Shown here: piece by piece, positions 16,044 through 25,920 of the stretch | Layout of the letters: each line of letters starts with the position of its first letter | Numbering within the stretch: the first letter of the stretch is position 1 | Assembly (NCBI GenBank): GCA_009787405.1 | Contig: WRGA01000106.1 | Coordinates: 1-37,990 of the forward strand | Origin: Candidatus Azobacteroides sp. | Lineage (GTDB): Bacteria; Bacteroidota; Bacteroidia; Bacteroidales; WRGA01 | Direction of reading: 5' to 3' | DNA length: 37,990 bases | The notes under the pieces: generated by a model | The model's database searches: none | Told to the model about the DNA's origin: nothing | Seen by the model: only the letters and a program-made list of their open reading frames with translations | Program-made: the position numbers and the translations under genes

Positions 16044-17462
16044 GTGTTAAGTCATTTTTTAATCGAACAAATTCGGAAAAATTTTCCGCACGAACCGACC
16101 ACCGACCAAGCCGAAGCATTGGAAAAGTTATCGGCTTTTATGATGAATCCCGATGCAGACAGTCTGTTCCTGCTGAAAGGATATGCGGGAACGGGAAAAA
16201 GTTCGTTGGTCGGAGCATTGGTGAAAACGTTGACGGCATTGGAACAAAAAACCGTTTTATTGGCTCCGACGGGACGGGCTGCCAAAGTTTTTTCGAATTA
16301 TTCGGGACATGCGGCATTCACCATTCATAAAAAAATTTACCGGCAGAAAAAATTTTCGCACGAAAATGTCGGATTCGAATTAAACGTCAATTTGCACAAA
16401 CACACCCTGTTCATCGTCGACGAAGCGTCCATGATTTCAAACGGAAGCTACGATAAAGCCATGTTCGGTTCGGGGCATTTATTGGACGATCTGATCGAAT
16501 ATATTTATACCGGCGAAGGATGCCGGTTATTGTTGATGGGCGATTCGGCACAGCTGCCTCCGGTAGGAGAAAGCATCAGTCCGGCTTTCGACATGAATGT
16601 GCTGAAAGCATTCGGATTGAATGTCGAAACATTCACGCTGACGCAGGTCATCCGGCAACAATTAACCTCAGGCATTCTGAAAAATGCCACAGACATTCGC
16701 ACCCTTATCACCGAAGAAAAAGCAGGATTATACCCCAAAATCCGGATCAAAAATTATCCCGACATCATCCGACTCCGCGGCGACGAACTGATCGAAGCCG
16801 TCTCCTCGGCGTATAATCGTTCGGGAATCGAAGAAACCACCGTCATTTCCCGGTCAAACAAACGTGCAAATATCTACAACAACGGCATTCGCAACAGTAT
16901 TCTATACCGGGAAGAAGAATTGTCGGGCGGCGACATGCTGATGGTTGTAAAAAATAATTATTACTGGAGCGAAGAATATGCCGAAATCGATTTTATTGCC
17001 AACGGCGACATTGCAAAAGTAAATCGCGTGCGCCGTTACGAGGAAATGTACGGATTCCGTTTTGCCGACGTCAACATGACACTGCTCGACTACGACATCG
17101 ACATCGACGTGAAAATTCTGTTGGATACACTTCATTCGGAAACGGCGTCTCTCTCTCAAGAACAAACCGGGAAACTGTTTTACGCCATACTCGAAGATTA
17201 CGAAGATATTCCGGGCAAAGCAGGCAAAATACGCAAAATCAAACAAAATCCGCATTACAATTGCCTGCAAGTCAAATACGGATATGCCCTCACCTGTCAC
17301 AAAGCACAAGGCGGACAATGGAAAAATGTTTTCCTGGACATGGGGTATCTCTCGAACGAACATCTCGGCATCGATTTCTATCGCTGGCTCTATACCGCGT
17401 TCACCCGTGCAACCGAAAAATTATACCTGATTAATTTGAGTGAAGAAATGATCGAAGAATGA
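16044..17462 (+). CDS. RecD-like ATP-dependent DNA helicase (AAA, UvrD_C_2)
   Basis: This 472-aa superfamily 1 protein has Walker A GYAGTGKS (46-53), PTGRAAKVF (about 75-83), Walker B FIVDEAS with D126-E127, motif III LLLMGDSAQLPPVGE, and C-terminal LTCHKAQGGQW and YTAFTRATEKLYLIN (motifs V and VI). This single-subunit, roughly 470-aa RecD-like form is common in Bacteroidota; its role in repair or recombination is unproven. The start is a GTG (16044): the sequence from there (LSHFLIEQIRKNF) matches the usual family N-terminus, and no ATG is available. The heptamer hairpin lies immediately upstream. Confidence 0.88.
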   Translation: MLSHFLIEQIRKNFPHEPTTDQAEALEKLSAFMMNPDADSLFLLKGYAGTGKSSLVGALVKTLTALEQKTVLLAPTGRAAKVFSNYSGHAAFTIHKKIYRQKKFSHENVGFELNVNLHKHTLFIVDEASMISNGSYDKAMFGSGHLLDDLIEYIYTGEGCRLLLMGDSAQLPPVGESISPAFDMNVLKAFGLNVETFTLTQVIRQQLTSGILKNATDIRTLITEEKAGLYPKIRIKNYPDIIRLRGDELIEAVSSAYNRSGIEETTVISRSNKRANIYNNGIRNSILYREEELSGGDMLMVVKNNYYWSEEYAEIDFIANGDIAKVNRVRRYEEMYGFRFADVNMTLLDYDIDIDVKILLDTLHSETASLSQEQTGKLFYAILEDYEDIPGKAGKIRKIKQNPHYNCLQVKYGYALTCHKAQGGQWKNVFLDMGYLSNEHLGIDFYRWLYTAFTRATEKLYLINLSEEMIEE

Positions 17463-17464
17463 TC

Positions 17465-17600
17465 TTAAAATAGCAGAATTTAATTTAACTTTGAACGCAA
17501 AGATCCAAAAACACAAAGTCACCAAGAATTTAAACTTTGAGTCTTTCCGTCTTTATAGTTTGGCGTTTAAAACATAACCCGTTTTTCACGACATATTTAT
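17465..17600 (+). repeat. Dispersed repeat R1, copy 2
   Basis: It carries the R1 order: GCAGAATTTAATTT, TTGAACGCAAAGATCC with CACAAAGTCACC, GTCTTTCCGTC, TTTGGCGTTTAAAACAT, CACGACATATTTAT. Both ends have drifted compared with copies 1, 3 and 5. It lies between the helicase gene and tamB, oriented with transcription. Confidence 0.75.
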
Positions 17601-17602
17601 TT

Positions 17603-17666
17603 ATATAACTCTTAATTCTTAACTCTTAACTTTTAACTCTTAACTTTTAACTCTTAATTCTTAACT
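17603..17666 (+). repeat. TTAACTC-type heptamer tandem directly upstream of tamB
   Basis: About nine 7-bp words (AACTCTT/AATTCTT/AACTTTT) run up to the tamB coding sequence. They share sense and wording with the right arm at 15971-16020. No matching inverted arm is nearby. Confidence 0.8.
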
Positions 17667-17689
17667 ATATCAAAAGGCTTCGAAACATA

Positions 17690-20600
17690 TTGCTCATTAC
17701 GACGGGAAGTATTGTTGTGATTCTCACGGGTTTATATGCCGCCATATCTTCACATTCCGTACAACAATGGATAAAAAACAAAGTACAAATCGAACTTTCC
17801 AAAAAAATAGACTCCGAATTTACCATCGGAGAAATTAAGTTCATCCCGTTCAATTCGTTGAAACTATACGATGTATTCGTCAAAGACCGACAAGGCGACA
17901 CCTTGGTATTTGCCGGAGAAATATCCGGCAGCGTGAAGTTATTTCCGTTAATAAAAAATAAACTGGTCATCACCGGCATCACATTATCCGATTTTTCAGT
18001 TAATATATCGCAGGATTCGTTGACGACCCCCATGAATTTTCAATTCCTCATCGACGCATTCACAAGCAAGGACACTGTCGAAAATACACCAAGCTCACTA
18101 ATAATCAGCATCGACAATATCCTTGTTTCAAACGGTAAAATCAGATACGACGTTCATTCCGAACCGGAAACGCCGGGAATTTTCAACGGCAGTCACCTCC
18201 AAATCGACAGTCTTCATTCGAAAATAAGTTTGAAATCAATCCGTTTAGAAAAATTGGATACTGAAATAAAATATCTTTCATTAATCGAAAAATCAGGGAT
18301 CCGGATAAATGACATGACTTTAAAACTCACTTCAAAAGATAAATTGATCTCGTTAGATCATTTAACCGTCAAATTGCCCGGTTCGGAATTAAACGCTTCC
18401 GGCAAGACCTCATATCCCGGAGAAATAGCCGACATCATCGATAACGGAAAAATAGATCTTCAAATAGAAAAAACGACCGTGCGACCCTCCGACTTGAAAT
18501 CGTTTGCCCCCCTCCTGTCGCAATTTAATCAACCGGTTTCGTTGAGCGGAAATATCCGGGCATCATTACCCGGAATCGACGTCAACGATTTGAAAGTTTC
18601 ATACGGAAAAAACACTTCGTTATACGCTTCCGGTTCGATCAGTAATTATACCGATTTTGAAAAAGCGGACATCAATTTGATCATAAACGATTTGTCGACT
18701 GATGGATGCAATATTCAAACGATTATACAAGCCGTTTCCGGAGAAAAAACAATATTACCCGATCCAATCTTCGGATTGGGAAGCATGCACCTGAAAGGAT
18801 ATGCCAAAGGTAAAATCCGAAAAGCGGATCTGAATCTCGAACTCCGGTCAAAACCCGGCACCCTTGTTTTAAAAGGAACCGGAGGCTACAATTTTACATC
18901 CGGAAATGCCGATTTCGACATTTTGGCGGAAAGCAACGGCATTCAACTGAACGATTTAATGCAGGACAATCCACTTGGTCAAGTGTCTTTTTCTTTAAAT
19001 GCAAAAGGAACCGCCGGGCCGAATCTTTTGATTGCAGAATTATCGGGCGTTGTTCCCCGATTGGATTTTCAAGGATATTGTTACTCGAATATCCGGCTGA
19101 AGGGAACCCTCAATCAAAGCAAATATACGGCCGATATCGCCATTGACGATCCCAATGTCCGGTTAGACCTAACTGCATCCGCCGATATGCCGGCCGGAAA
19201 ACTTCCCGAATTTAAAGCCGGACTGAATGTCGACCGACTTTCGCCCGACAAACTCAACCTTTTGTCGGAATATCCGGGCAGCAATCTGACATTGAAAGGA
19301 AACATCGACATGAAGGGAGACGATCTCGACAATATAACCGGGAAAATAGCATTGGACAATATTTCGTTTGCAACCGAAACCGAAAAATTTAATTTTTCTC
19401 TACTCCTGATCACCGCAAGATTTGACGATAAGAACAACCGGATATTTCACTTTACACATGAATTTCTGACAGCCGACATCACCGGAAAATTATCGTTTGC
19501 CACTTTGGTGCCTCAACTGACCAATACAGCAAACGACTATTTCCCGACTCTTTTTCCGGAGCGGAACCGTTCCGTCAAACCGGGAGAAAATGATTTTGTC
19601 GTCGATATCCGATGCAAAAACACCGAAAAACTCACCCGGATATTCAATCTGCCTTTTACCTTGTTGAAAGAATCGACGCTCCATTTAACGTATAACGATG
19701 CATCCGAAACCCTTCAATTATCCGGGAATCTGCCGCAACTGAAAGTAGGAGAAACCGTTATAAACAATATCAAACCGGCTGTTTCCAATACCTCCGGACC
19801 GCTTGACTTTTCATTGACGGCAGATGTCCCCGACATCAATTCCGGTTCGACGATCCAATTCGGACTGAAAGGAAAAGCGGAACATGACAGCATTTCTCCG
19901 GCCATAAATTTTGACAACCATAACGATACGCTTGCGTTGAAAGGCAACATAAACGCAACTGTTTTATTCGAGCAAATGTCGTCCGGGCAGTCATTAAAAA
20001 CGTTAGTCAAAATCGAACCATCGTCCCTTACGTTCAACAAATTGAATATAACCATTCCAAATTCGACCGTAAGCATCGAAAACGACCGATTCATTTTCGA
20101 CCGTCTCCGGATCAATCACACGCCGGAAGAATATGTTCTGGTCGATGGAATTTATTCGTCGAGAGGAAAAGACTCCTTATTCGTCAACCTAAATCAAATC
20201 CAATTGCAAACCATCACCGAAACCATGAACATGGATATCGGCCTGACCGGATTGATTCAGGGATACATTACCGTCATCGGAACCGAAAAAATGCCGAATC
20301 TGCTGACAAGAAGACTGGGAATCAATAACATCACATTAAACAAAGAAAAAATCGGAGATTTAAGCATCAGCAGCGAATGGGACAGCGAAAATGAAGGAGT
20401 CAGGCTATATTCCGAACTGAAACGGGAAAACGGAATCAATTCCACCATTCGCGGAAGAATGTATCCACTTAAAGATTCTTTGAATATCCGGGTCGATTTG
20501 GCCGATATCCGGTTAGCTTGGTTGCAGCCGTTTTTCATCGGAACGCTTCACGACCTGAACGGGAGCATCAGTTCGAAACTGACGGCGCGAGGAAAACTTT

Positions 20601-22084
20601 CGAGTCCGCAAGTAAACGGATATATCTATGTTCATGACGGAAAATTCGGCATTGACTATACGAATGTCACCTATACCCTATCCGACAGTATCGCCGTCAA
20701 TCCGAGTCAACTGAATATCCGTAATCTGGCCGTCAAAGACAATTTCGGAAAGACGGCGACGTTGCAATGCACAGTGAATTATCCCGGATTCAAAAACATC
20801 TCCTACGATTTTTCCATGGACATGAGAAATTTTTTGGTATTGAATACCATGGACAGAAAAGACAGTTTATTTTACGGATTGCTGAAATTGACGGGAAAGA
20901 TCAATTCCTCCGGTACCATGACCGACGCAATGAAAGTCGGACTGAAACTGCAAAACAGCTCCGATTCGAAAATAGCGGTCATTCTGCCCGAAAGTACGAC
21001 CGCCACCGAATATAAAAGCGTTGTTTATGTCGATAAACATACCGACGAAGAAGTAAAAAAAGAAAAACCGGAATCGACTTTTCCGATTAATTTAAAGATG
21101 TCTTTAGACATTACACCGAGTATGTCGTTGACCGTTTTTCTCGATCCGAGCATGAGAGACCGGGCTGTCGTCAACGGAACGGGCAACATCGACATGACAT
21201 ACAATACGGCAACTTCCGACATGAGCATGTACGGCCAATACGTGATCCATGACGGCAGTTGCGTCATTTCGTTGAAAGGCATCACCAAAAGAGAATTTAA
21301 AATAAGCGAAGGAAGCGAGGTGACATTTAACGGGGATCCGTTCAAATCCCGATTCAACATCACCGCTTATTACACCGTAAAAGCAGATTTAGGGACATTG
21401 GATCAAAGTTTTACGTCGGATCCGACGCTGCGTACCTCCCGGACAAATGTAAACTGTGTATTGATCATCAAAGGCAACATGGACAAAATCGATTTGACAT
21501 ACGACATCCAATTGCCTGATGCAAGCGACGAAACACAAAAACGGGTCAAAAGTTTCATCAACAACGACGACATCATGATCCGGGAATTTGCCTATTTGCT
21601 GTCGATCGGATGTTTTTACGCACCCGACTATGCAACCGCTTCCAGACCCGGCAATTCGATATGGACGTCAATGGCCTCTTCCACCCTGTCGGCCACTTTA
21701 AATAATCTCGTTTCAGGCGTTTTGGGCAAAAACTGGACCATCGGCACGAATATCAATTCGACACAGGGAGATGCTTCCGACTTGGATATGGAAATATCGG
21801 TATCGACTCAATTGTTTAACAACCGTCTGATTTTGAGTACTAATCTCGGGTACAACAATTCAAATACGGCGAGCAACAGTTTTATCGGAGATTTTGATGC
21901 CGAACTGAAATTGACCCGAACCGGAAATCTCCGGTTGAAAGCATACAACAAAACGAATGACCAATATTATCAAAAAGCGCCGACAACACAAGGTGTCGGA
22001 CTTGTTTACACCAAAGAATCGAAGTTTTTCAAGAATCTGTTTAAAAAGGTAAAAAGTAGAAAAGCAAAAAGAAAGCGTGAATAA
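17690..22084 (+). CDS. tamB: TamB, translocation and assembly module protein (AsmA-like)
   Basis: This very large protein (1464 aa from the TTG at 17690) has one N-terminal membrane helix (about residues 2-20). A long array of amphipathic beta-strands follows, typical of the AsmA/TamB bridge that spans the periplasm. The conserved TamB C-terminal domain (DUF490) lies at about 1150-1440, with ISLKGITKREFKISEGSEVT followed by FNGDP, and ISVSTQLFNNRLILSTNLGY. TamB works with an Omp85 partner, and AsmA-like proteins are also linked to phospholipid transport. The partner gene tamL overlaps its end by 8 bp. There is no in-frame ATG near the N-terminus: upstream in-frame codons encode IKRLRNI, a natural anchor start, but only ATT, ATC, ATA or TTG could initiate. 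Confidence 0.9.
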   Translation: MLITTGSIVVILTGLYAAISSHSVQQWIKNKVQIELSKKIDSEFTIGEIKFIPFNSLKLYDVFVKDRQGDTLVFAGEISGSVKLFPLIKNKLVITGITLSDFSVNISQDSLTTPMNFQFLIDAFTSKDTVENTPSSLIISIDNILVSNGKIRYDVHSEPETPGIFNGSHLQIDSLHSKISLKSIRLEKLDTEIKYLSLIEKSGIRINDMTLKLTSKDKLISLDHLTVKLPGSELNASGKTSYPGEIADIIDNGKIDLQIEKTTVRPSDLKSFAPLLSQFNQPVSLSGNIRASLPGIDVNDLKVSYGKNTSLYASGSISNYTDFEKADINLIINDLSTDGCNIQTIIQAVSGEKTILPDPIFGLGSMHLKGYAKGKIRKADLNLELRSKPGTLVLKGTGGYNFTSGNADFDILAESNGIQLNDLMQDNPLGQVSFSLNAKGTAGPNLLIAELSGVVPRLDFQGYCYSNIRLKGTLNQSKYTADIAIDDPNVRLDLTASADMPAGKLPEFKAGLNVDRLSPDKLNLLSEYPGSNLTLKGNIDMKGDDLDNITGKIALDNISFATETEKFNFSLLLITARFDDKNNRIFHFTHEFLTADITGKLSFATLVPQLTNTANDYFPTLFPERNRSVKPGENDFVVDIRCKNTEKLTRIFNLPFTLLKESTLHLTYNDASETLQLSGNLPQLKVGETVINNIKPAVSNTSGPLDFSLTADVPDINSGSTIQFGLKGKAEHDSISPAINFDNHNDTLALKGNINATVLFEQMSSGQSLKTLVKIEPSSLTFNKLNITIPNSTVSIENDRFIFDRLRINHTPEEYVLVDGIYSSRGKDSLFVNLNQIQLQTITETMNMDIGLTGLIQGYITVIGTEKMPNLLTRRLGINNITLNKEKIGDLSISSEWDSENEGVRLYSELKRENGINSTIRGRMYPLKDSLNIRVDLADIRLAWLQPFFIGTLHDLNGSISSKLTARGKLSSPQVNGYIYVHDGKFGIDYTNVTYTLSDSIAVNPSQLNIRNLAVKDNFGKTATLQCTVNYPGFKNISYDFSMDMRNFLVLNTMDRKDSLFYGLLKLTGKINSSGTMTDAMKVGLKLQNSSDSKIAVILPESTTATEYKSVVYVDKHTDEEVKKEKPESTFPINLKMSLDITPSMSLTVFLDPSMRDRAVVNGTGNIDMTYNTATSDMSMYGQYVIHDGSCVISLKGITKREFKISEGSEVTFNGDPFKSRFNITAYYTVKADLGTLDQSFTSDPTLRTSRTNVNCVLIIKGNMDKIDLTYDIQLPDASDETQKRVKSFINNDDIMIREFAYLLSIGCFYAPDYATASRPGNSIWTSMASSTLSATLNNLVSGVLGKNWTIGTNINSTQGDASDLDMEISVSTQLFNNRLILSTNLGYNNSNTASNSFIGDFDAELKLTRTGNLRLKAYNKTNDQYYQKAPTTQGVGLVYTKESKFFKNLFKKVKSRKAKRKRE

Positions 22085-24377
22085 ACAATTCAAATACCAC
22101 CGGATTTTATTCTTTTTCCTTTTGGGAATGACGGCATGCAACACCACGAAAAACATCCCCGAAGGGCAATATCTGCTGGATAAAATAAATATCAAAAGCG
22201 ATACGAAAAAGGTAAACACCTTCGATATGCTGATATTCGTATCCCAACAGCCCAATCATTCCGTCTTGGGTATGGGAAAAGCCGCATTGGGCATATACAA
22301 TTGGGCAGGCAAAGACTCCTCATCCAACATCTTCCATAAACTCTGGAGAAAAATAGGAGAACCGCCGGTAATTTACAACGCGGCAAGCGCCAAATATTCG
22401 TCCACGCAAATGCAAATACAATTGAATAATCTCGGTTATCTGAATGCGACGGTCGGCGTACAAGAAAAAAAGAAAGACAAAAAAGCGGAAATCACTTATA
22501 ACATTCATACCGGCACCGCATATACCATCCGGAATTTCGAAATGGCCGTAAGCGACACCGCCATTGCCAAACTGCTGAAACAATCATTAAGAAGAAACTC
22601 GATTAAAAAAGGAGATGTTTTTAATCAGGAAGTTTTGGAAAACCGGTTGGAATCATTCAATTCCATGCTTCGAAACCGCGGATATTTTTCCCTCACGAAA
22701 GAATCGTTCCAATATGTGGCCGATACCACCCTTAATTCGCATGCGGTCGATTTGAAACTGACGATCATTCCGAATACTCCCGGAGAAGCTTCCGACTCCG
22801 TTCCCGTCCCGAAATACAAGCCTTATAAGATCAACCAAGTGTCGATCATCAGCCGATACGACACCATTGCCTCGGGATATGCGATTGTGGATACATTCAC
22901 GTCGGGAAAAACAAAAATCTATTACGACAAAACACACTTCATCAAACCCGGAACAATCCTGAAAAACTGTCATATCCGACCCGGCGCCAATTATAACGAA
23001 CGACTCGCCGACCTGACTTACAACGCACTGAATGCGCTGAGTTGTGTCAAACAAGTGAGTGTTCAATTCCGCGAAGTGGAAGTACAAGACAGTATCAAAC
23101 TGAATTGTTTGATCACGATCATCTCCGGAAACATCCACCGAATAGAGACCGGCATCGAAGGAACCAATTCCGCGGGAGATTTGGGCGTCGGAGCATCCGT
23201 CACTTATCAGCACCGCAATATTTTCAACGGGGCCGAAACCTTTCGGATAAAGCTGCAAGGAGCTTACGAAGCCATTACCGGAACATCATCCACCGACTTG
23301 TTGAACGAAAATTACTACGAATACGGAATCGAAACGGGAATATCATTTCCCCGCTTCTTGATCAATGTTCCCCAACTGAACGATAAACGCGGATCAACCG
23401 ACGTTCGCATGAGATTCAACAATCAACTGCGTCCCGAATATCAGCGGGTGTTTTTCAACACCGGTTTAAATTACGAATGGACGGGCAGCCGAAGCCGATT
23501 TGCACATTCGCTGGATATTGTGGACATCAATTACGTGGCCATCCCGCAAATGTCGAAGGAATTTCGTGACAGTGTCATGAACAATCCCCGAAACCTGATG
23601 CTTAAATACAGCTACGAAAACCTGTTTATCTATCGCACGGCATATAATCTCGTGTATACTTCCCAACCCCGGAACGCAAGATCGAAAGATTTTTTTACCA
23701 TTCGGGCAGGTATTGAACTGGCCGGAAATCTGTTCTACGGAGCCTCCAAATTATTCAAAGCCGCTCCCGACAGCGCCGGAAGTTACAGAATTTTCAACGT
23801 TCCGTTTGCCCAATATGTGAAAGCCGATTTCGACTATGCCCGCAACATGTCCATCGACAAAAAAAATTCGATCGCGATGCATGCCGTCGTCGGAGCGGCT
23901 TACCCGTACCTCAATTCCATTGTGCTGCCGTACGAAAAAAGGTATTACTCCGGCGGATCAAACAGCATCAGAGGCTGGAGTACGAGACAACTTGGCCCGG
24001 GCACTTACAATAACAACGGAACCATTGATTTTATGAATCAGTCGGGAGACTTAAAACTGGATCTCAGCGTTGAATTTCGCAACATGCTGATCGGCCCGTT
24101 TCAAGTGGCGTCATTTATTGATGCGGGCAATATCTGGACATTGCGGAAGTACGATAATCAACCCGGAGGGCAATTCCGCCTCAACAGTTTTTACAAACAA
24201 ATTGCCTGGGCTTGGGGATTGGGATTTCGTCTCGATTTCGATTTCTTAGTGTTTCGTTTCGACACCGGCATGAAAATTTACGATCCGGCTCAAACCGGCT
24301 CCGACCGTTGGCGAATTACCCGTCCCGACTTTTGGAACGATTTCGCCTTTCACTTTGCCATCGGATACCCGTTCTAA
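22077..24377 (+). CDS. tamL: TamL, lipoprotein Omp85 assembly factor
   Basis: This 766-aa outer-membrane protein has a lipoprotein signal (LGMTAC, Cys21) and then POTRA-like domains (about 25-330: GQYLLDKINIKSDT, LGYLNATVGVQEK, RGYFSLTKESFQYV). A 16-strand Omp85 barrel (about 370-766) ends in HFAIGYPF. The barrel lid-loop motif is SGGSNSIRGW with R632. A lipidated TamA relative is the form described for Bacteroidota (TamL). It begins with GTG at 22077, inside the tamB stop region, so the pair is translationally coupled. It should form the outer-membrane half of the Tam complex. Confidence 0.92.
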   Translation: MNKQFKYHRILFFFLLGMTACNTTKNIPEGQYLLDKINIKSDTKKVNTFDMLIFVSQQPNHSVLGMGKAALGIYNWAGKDSSSNIFHKLWRKIGEPPVIYNAASAKYSSTQMQIQLNNLGYLNATVGVQEKKKDKKAEITYNIHTGTAYTIRNFEMAVSDTAIAKLLKQSLRRNSIKKGDVFNQEVLENRLESFNSMLRNRGYFSLTKESFQYVADTTLNSHAVDLKLTIIPNTPGEASDSVPVPKYKPYKINQVSIISRYDTIASGYAIVDTFTSGKTKIYYDKTHFIKPGTILKNCHIRPGANYNERLADLTYNALNALSCVKQVSVQFREVEVQDSIKLNCLITIISGNIHRIETGIEGTNSAGDLGVGASVTYQHRNIFNGAETFRIKLQGAYEAITGTSSTDLLNENYYEYGIETGISFPRFLINVPQLNDKRGSTDVRMRFNNQLRPEYQRVFFNTGLNYEWTGSRSRFAHSLDIVDINYVAIPQMSKEFRDSVMNNPRNLMLKYSYENLFIYRTAYNLVYTSQPRNARSKDFFTIRAGIELAGNLFYGASKLFKAAPDSAGSYRIFNVPFAQYVKADFDYARNMSIDKKNSIAMHAVVGAAYPYLNSIVLPYEKRYYSGGSNSIRGWSTRQLGPGTYNNNGTIDFMNQSGDLKLDLSVEFRNMLIGPFQVASFIDAGNIWTLRKYDNQPGGQFRLNSFYKQIAWAWGLGFRLDFDFLVFRFDTGMKIYDPAQTGSDRWRITRPDFWNDFAFHFAIGYPF

Positions 24378-24378
24378 A

Positions 24379-24394
24379 GCGTGGAATCCACTTT
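24379..24394. terminator. Short hairpin between convergent tamL and M48 genes
   Basis: GTGG-AAT-CCAC (24381-24391) followed by TTTT lies in the 16-bp gap between the two stops. It is small, and termination is only plausible. Confidence 0.35.
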
Positions 24395-25629
24395 TAACCC
24401 ATAACTCTTAACTTCTCCAACCGTTGCAGTAACGTCGGATGAGAATAATGAAAAAAAACATACCACGGATGAGGCGTCAGATTACTTAACGATTGGACCG
24501 AAAGTTTTTTCAAACCCTCCGACAGTTCTTTCTCTAACCCGAAACTTGCGGCAAAAGCATCCGCCCGGTATTCATTTTTACGGGAAACAACATTCATCAA
24601 AATGCCCAATACAAAAGTTACGGGAGTGTACAACAATCCGAATCCGATCAGGCACAAATGAAAAGAAGGAATGTCGCTGCCGAGCGCCGAAGCCAAATCC
24701 TTATTTCCCAAAAACAACGACAAAATAAAAAACATGACGCCGGCGCTCAACAACGATAGAATAAGCGCCTGCAAAGTATGCTTTTTCTTGTAATGTCCGA
24801 TCTCATGCGCCAAAACGGCAACAATTTCATTCACGGTCAGTTCATTAATTAACGTATCATACAACACGATTCGTTTCTTCTTCCCCAATCCGGAAAAATA
24901 CGCATTCGCTTTGGACGAACGTTTGGAACCGTCGATCAGGAAAATATTATCCAATTGAAACCCTGCTTTTCGGGCAAATGTTTCAATGGCATTGCGTAAT
25001 TCACCGTCTTCCAACGGTGTTTGTTTATTAAACAACGGTACGATCCATTCAGAATAAAACATATTCATCACCACGGAAAATACGCCGACCACCGTCCAGG
25101 CCAAAATCCAAAAGTACCCGGCAGTATTCAAATAAATCCAGATTATCAAACTCATCAGCGGAACCCCGATCACAAACGATAATGCCAATCCTTTGACGTA
25201 ATCAAGCCAAAACGTTTTACGGGTTGTTTTATTAAAGCCGAACCGTTCTTCCAAGACAAACGTATCATACAAAGAAAACGGCAATCCGATCAACGAACTT
25301 CCCAATCCGATCAACGCAAAAAACAACAAAGCAACGGGAATCTCATGTTCAAAAACACTTCGTGAAATTTGATCGACCCAAGCAAATCCCCGAAAAAAAA
25401 GAAAAAGAATGATTACGACAAAAGAAAGCGTTTGACTGATCAGAGAAAACTTCCGGCCGGCTGCAAAATATTTTTGTTGACGGGCATATTCCTCTTCGTC
25501 GTAAATACCCTTCACTTCTTCGGGCAACACCGGAGAAGCATTCTTTCCGTTTAAATAATCCAAACATTGTTCAAACAGAAAATCAACCGCCACGATGGCT
25601 ACAATAAGGATGAAAAAAATATCAGGCAT
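24394..25629 (-). CDS. M48 family (Ste24/CAAX protease 1-like) metallopeptidase
   Basis: This 411-aa integral membrane zinc protease has seven or so hydrophobic helices, an early LDYLNGKN segment and the LPFSLYDTFVLEERFGFN element typical of Ste24 homologues. The zinc site is HEIGH at 275-279 with E353 in NEYRADAFA as third ligand. Family members process or degrade membrane proteins from the cytoplasmic side; bacterial ones do not need prenylated substrates. The C-terminal HYSHPTLLQRLEKL is also conserved. It is transcribed away from cysS and converges on tamL. A consensus promoter lies about 160 bp upstream, so its leader is long and holds heptamer repeats. Confidence 0.92.
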   Translation of the reverse strand: MPDIFFILIVAIVAVDFLFEQCLDYLNGKNASPVLPEEVKGIYDEEEYARQQKYFAAGRKFSLISQTLSFVVIILFLFFRGFAWVDQISRSVFEHEIPVALLFFALIGLGSSLIGLPFSLYDTFVLEERFGFNKTTRKTFWLDYVKGLALSFVIGVPLMSLIIWIYLNTAGYFWILAWTVVGVFSVVMNMFYSEWIVPLFNKQTPLEDGELRNAIETFARKAGFQLDNIFLIDGSKRSSKANAYFSGLGKKKRIVLYDTLINELTVNEIVAVLAHEIGHYKKKHTLQALILSLLSAGVMFFILSLFLGNKDLASALGSDIPSFHLCLIGFGLLYTPVTFVLGILMNVVSRKNEYRADAFAASFGLEKELSEGLKKLSVQSLSNLTPHPWYVFFHYSHPTLLQRLEKLRVMG

Positions 25630-25640
25630 GGAGAGAATAT

Positions 25641-25688
25641 TAAAAAAGTTAAGAGTTAAGAGGGTTAAAAATTAAGAAGTTACGGTTA
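25641..25688 (-). repeat. Heptamer tandem in the M48 leader
   Basis: AAGTTAAGAGTTAAGAGGG and AAAAATTAAGAAGTTA lie just before the M48 start. On the coding (minus) strand they read as TTAACTC-type words, the same sense as those before tamB and the helicase gene. Confidence 0.65.
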
Positions 25689-25785
25689 AAAAAACGGATC
25701 ATTCCGAAATAAAGGACCGAATCGGAAATGATATACCGCAACTTGAAACCCTTCGTCGGTTCTTTTCTCTTCGATCAATTTCGTG

Positions 25786-25817
25786 CAAATATAAACGGTA
25801 TCCTTTTACAAACCAAA
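25786..25817 (-). promoter_or_regulatory. Bacteroidota-type promoter for the M48 gene
   Basis: On the minus strand TTTG (25817-25814), a 20-bp spacer, then TATATTTG (25793-25786) fit TTTG/TAnnTTTG. The predicted leader to the ATG at 25629 is about 150 nt. Confidence 0.65.
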
Positions 25818-25892
25818 TCAGATTCAACACATTCGTAACGGGCGGCTTCAAATTATTTAAAAATGCAATGCCGGCATTTAGAATTTTTATAC

Positions 25893-25900
25893 TACTTTTG
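25893..25900 (+). promoter_or_regulatory. -7 box for cysS
   Basis: TACTTTTG matches TAnnTTTG and lies 20 bp before the cysS ATG. No clear TTTG box lies at 19-21 bp upstream. Confidence 0.5.
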
Positions 25901-25920
25901 TTTCCTTAAAATCAACCGAC

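Noticed and set aside
17603-17666. Possible CRISPR-like array
   Set aside because: Units are 7 bp with no spacers, so it is a tandem repeat; no cas genes are present in the window.
22653-23258. 201-aa minus-strand open frame
   Set aside because: It is the shadow of the tamL POTRA region.
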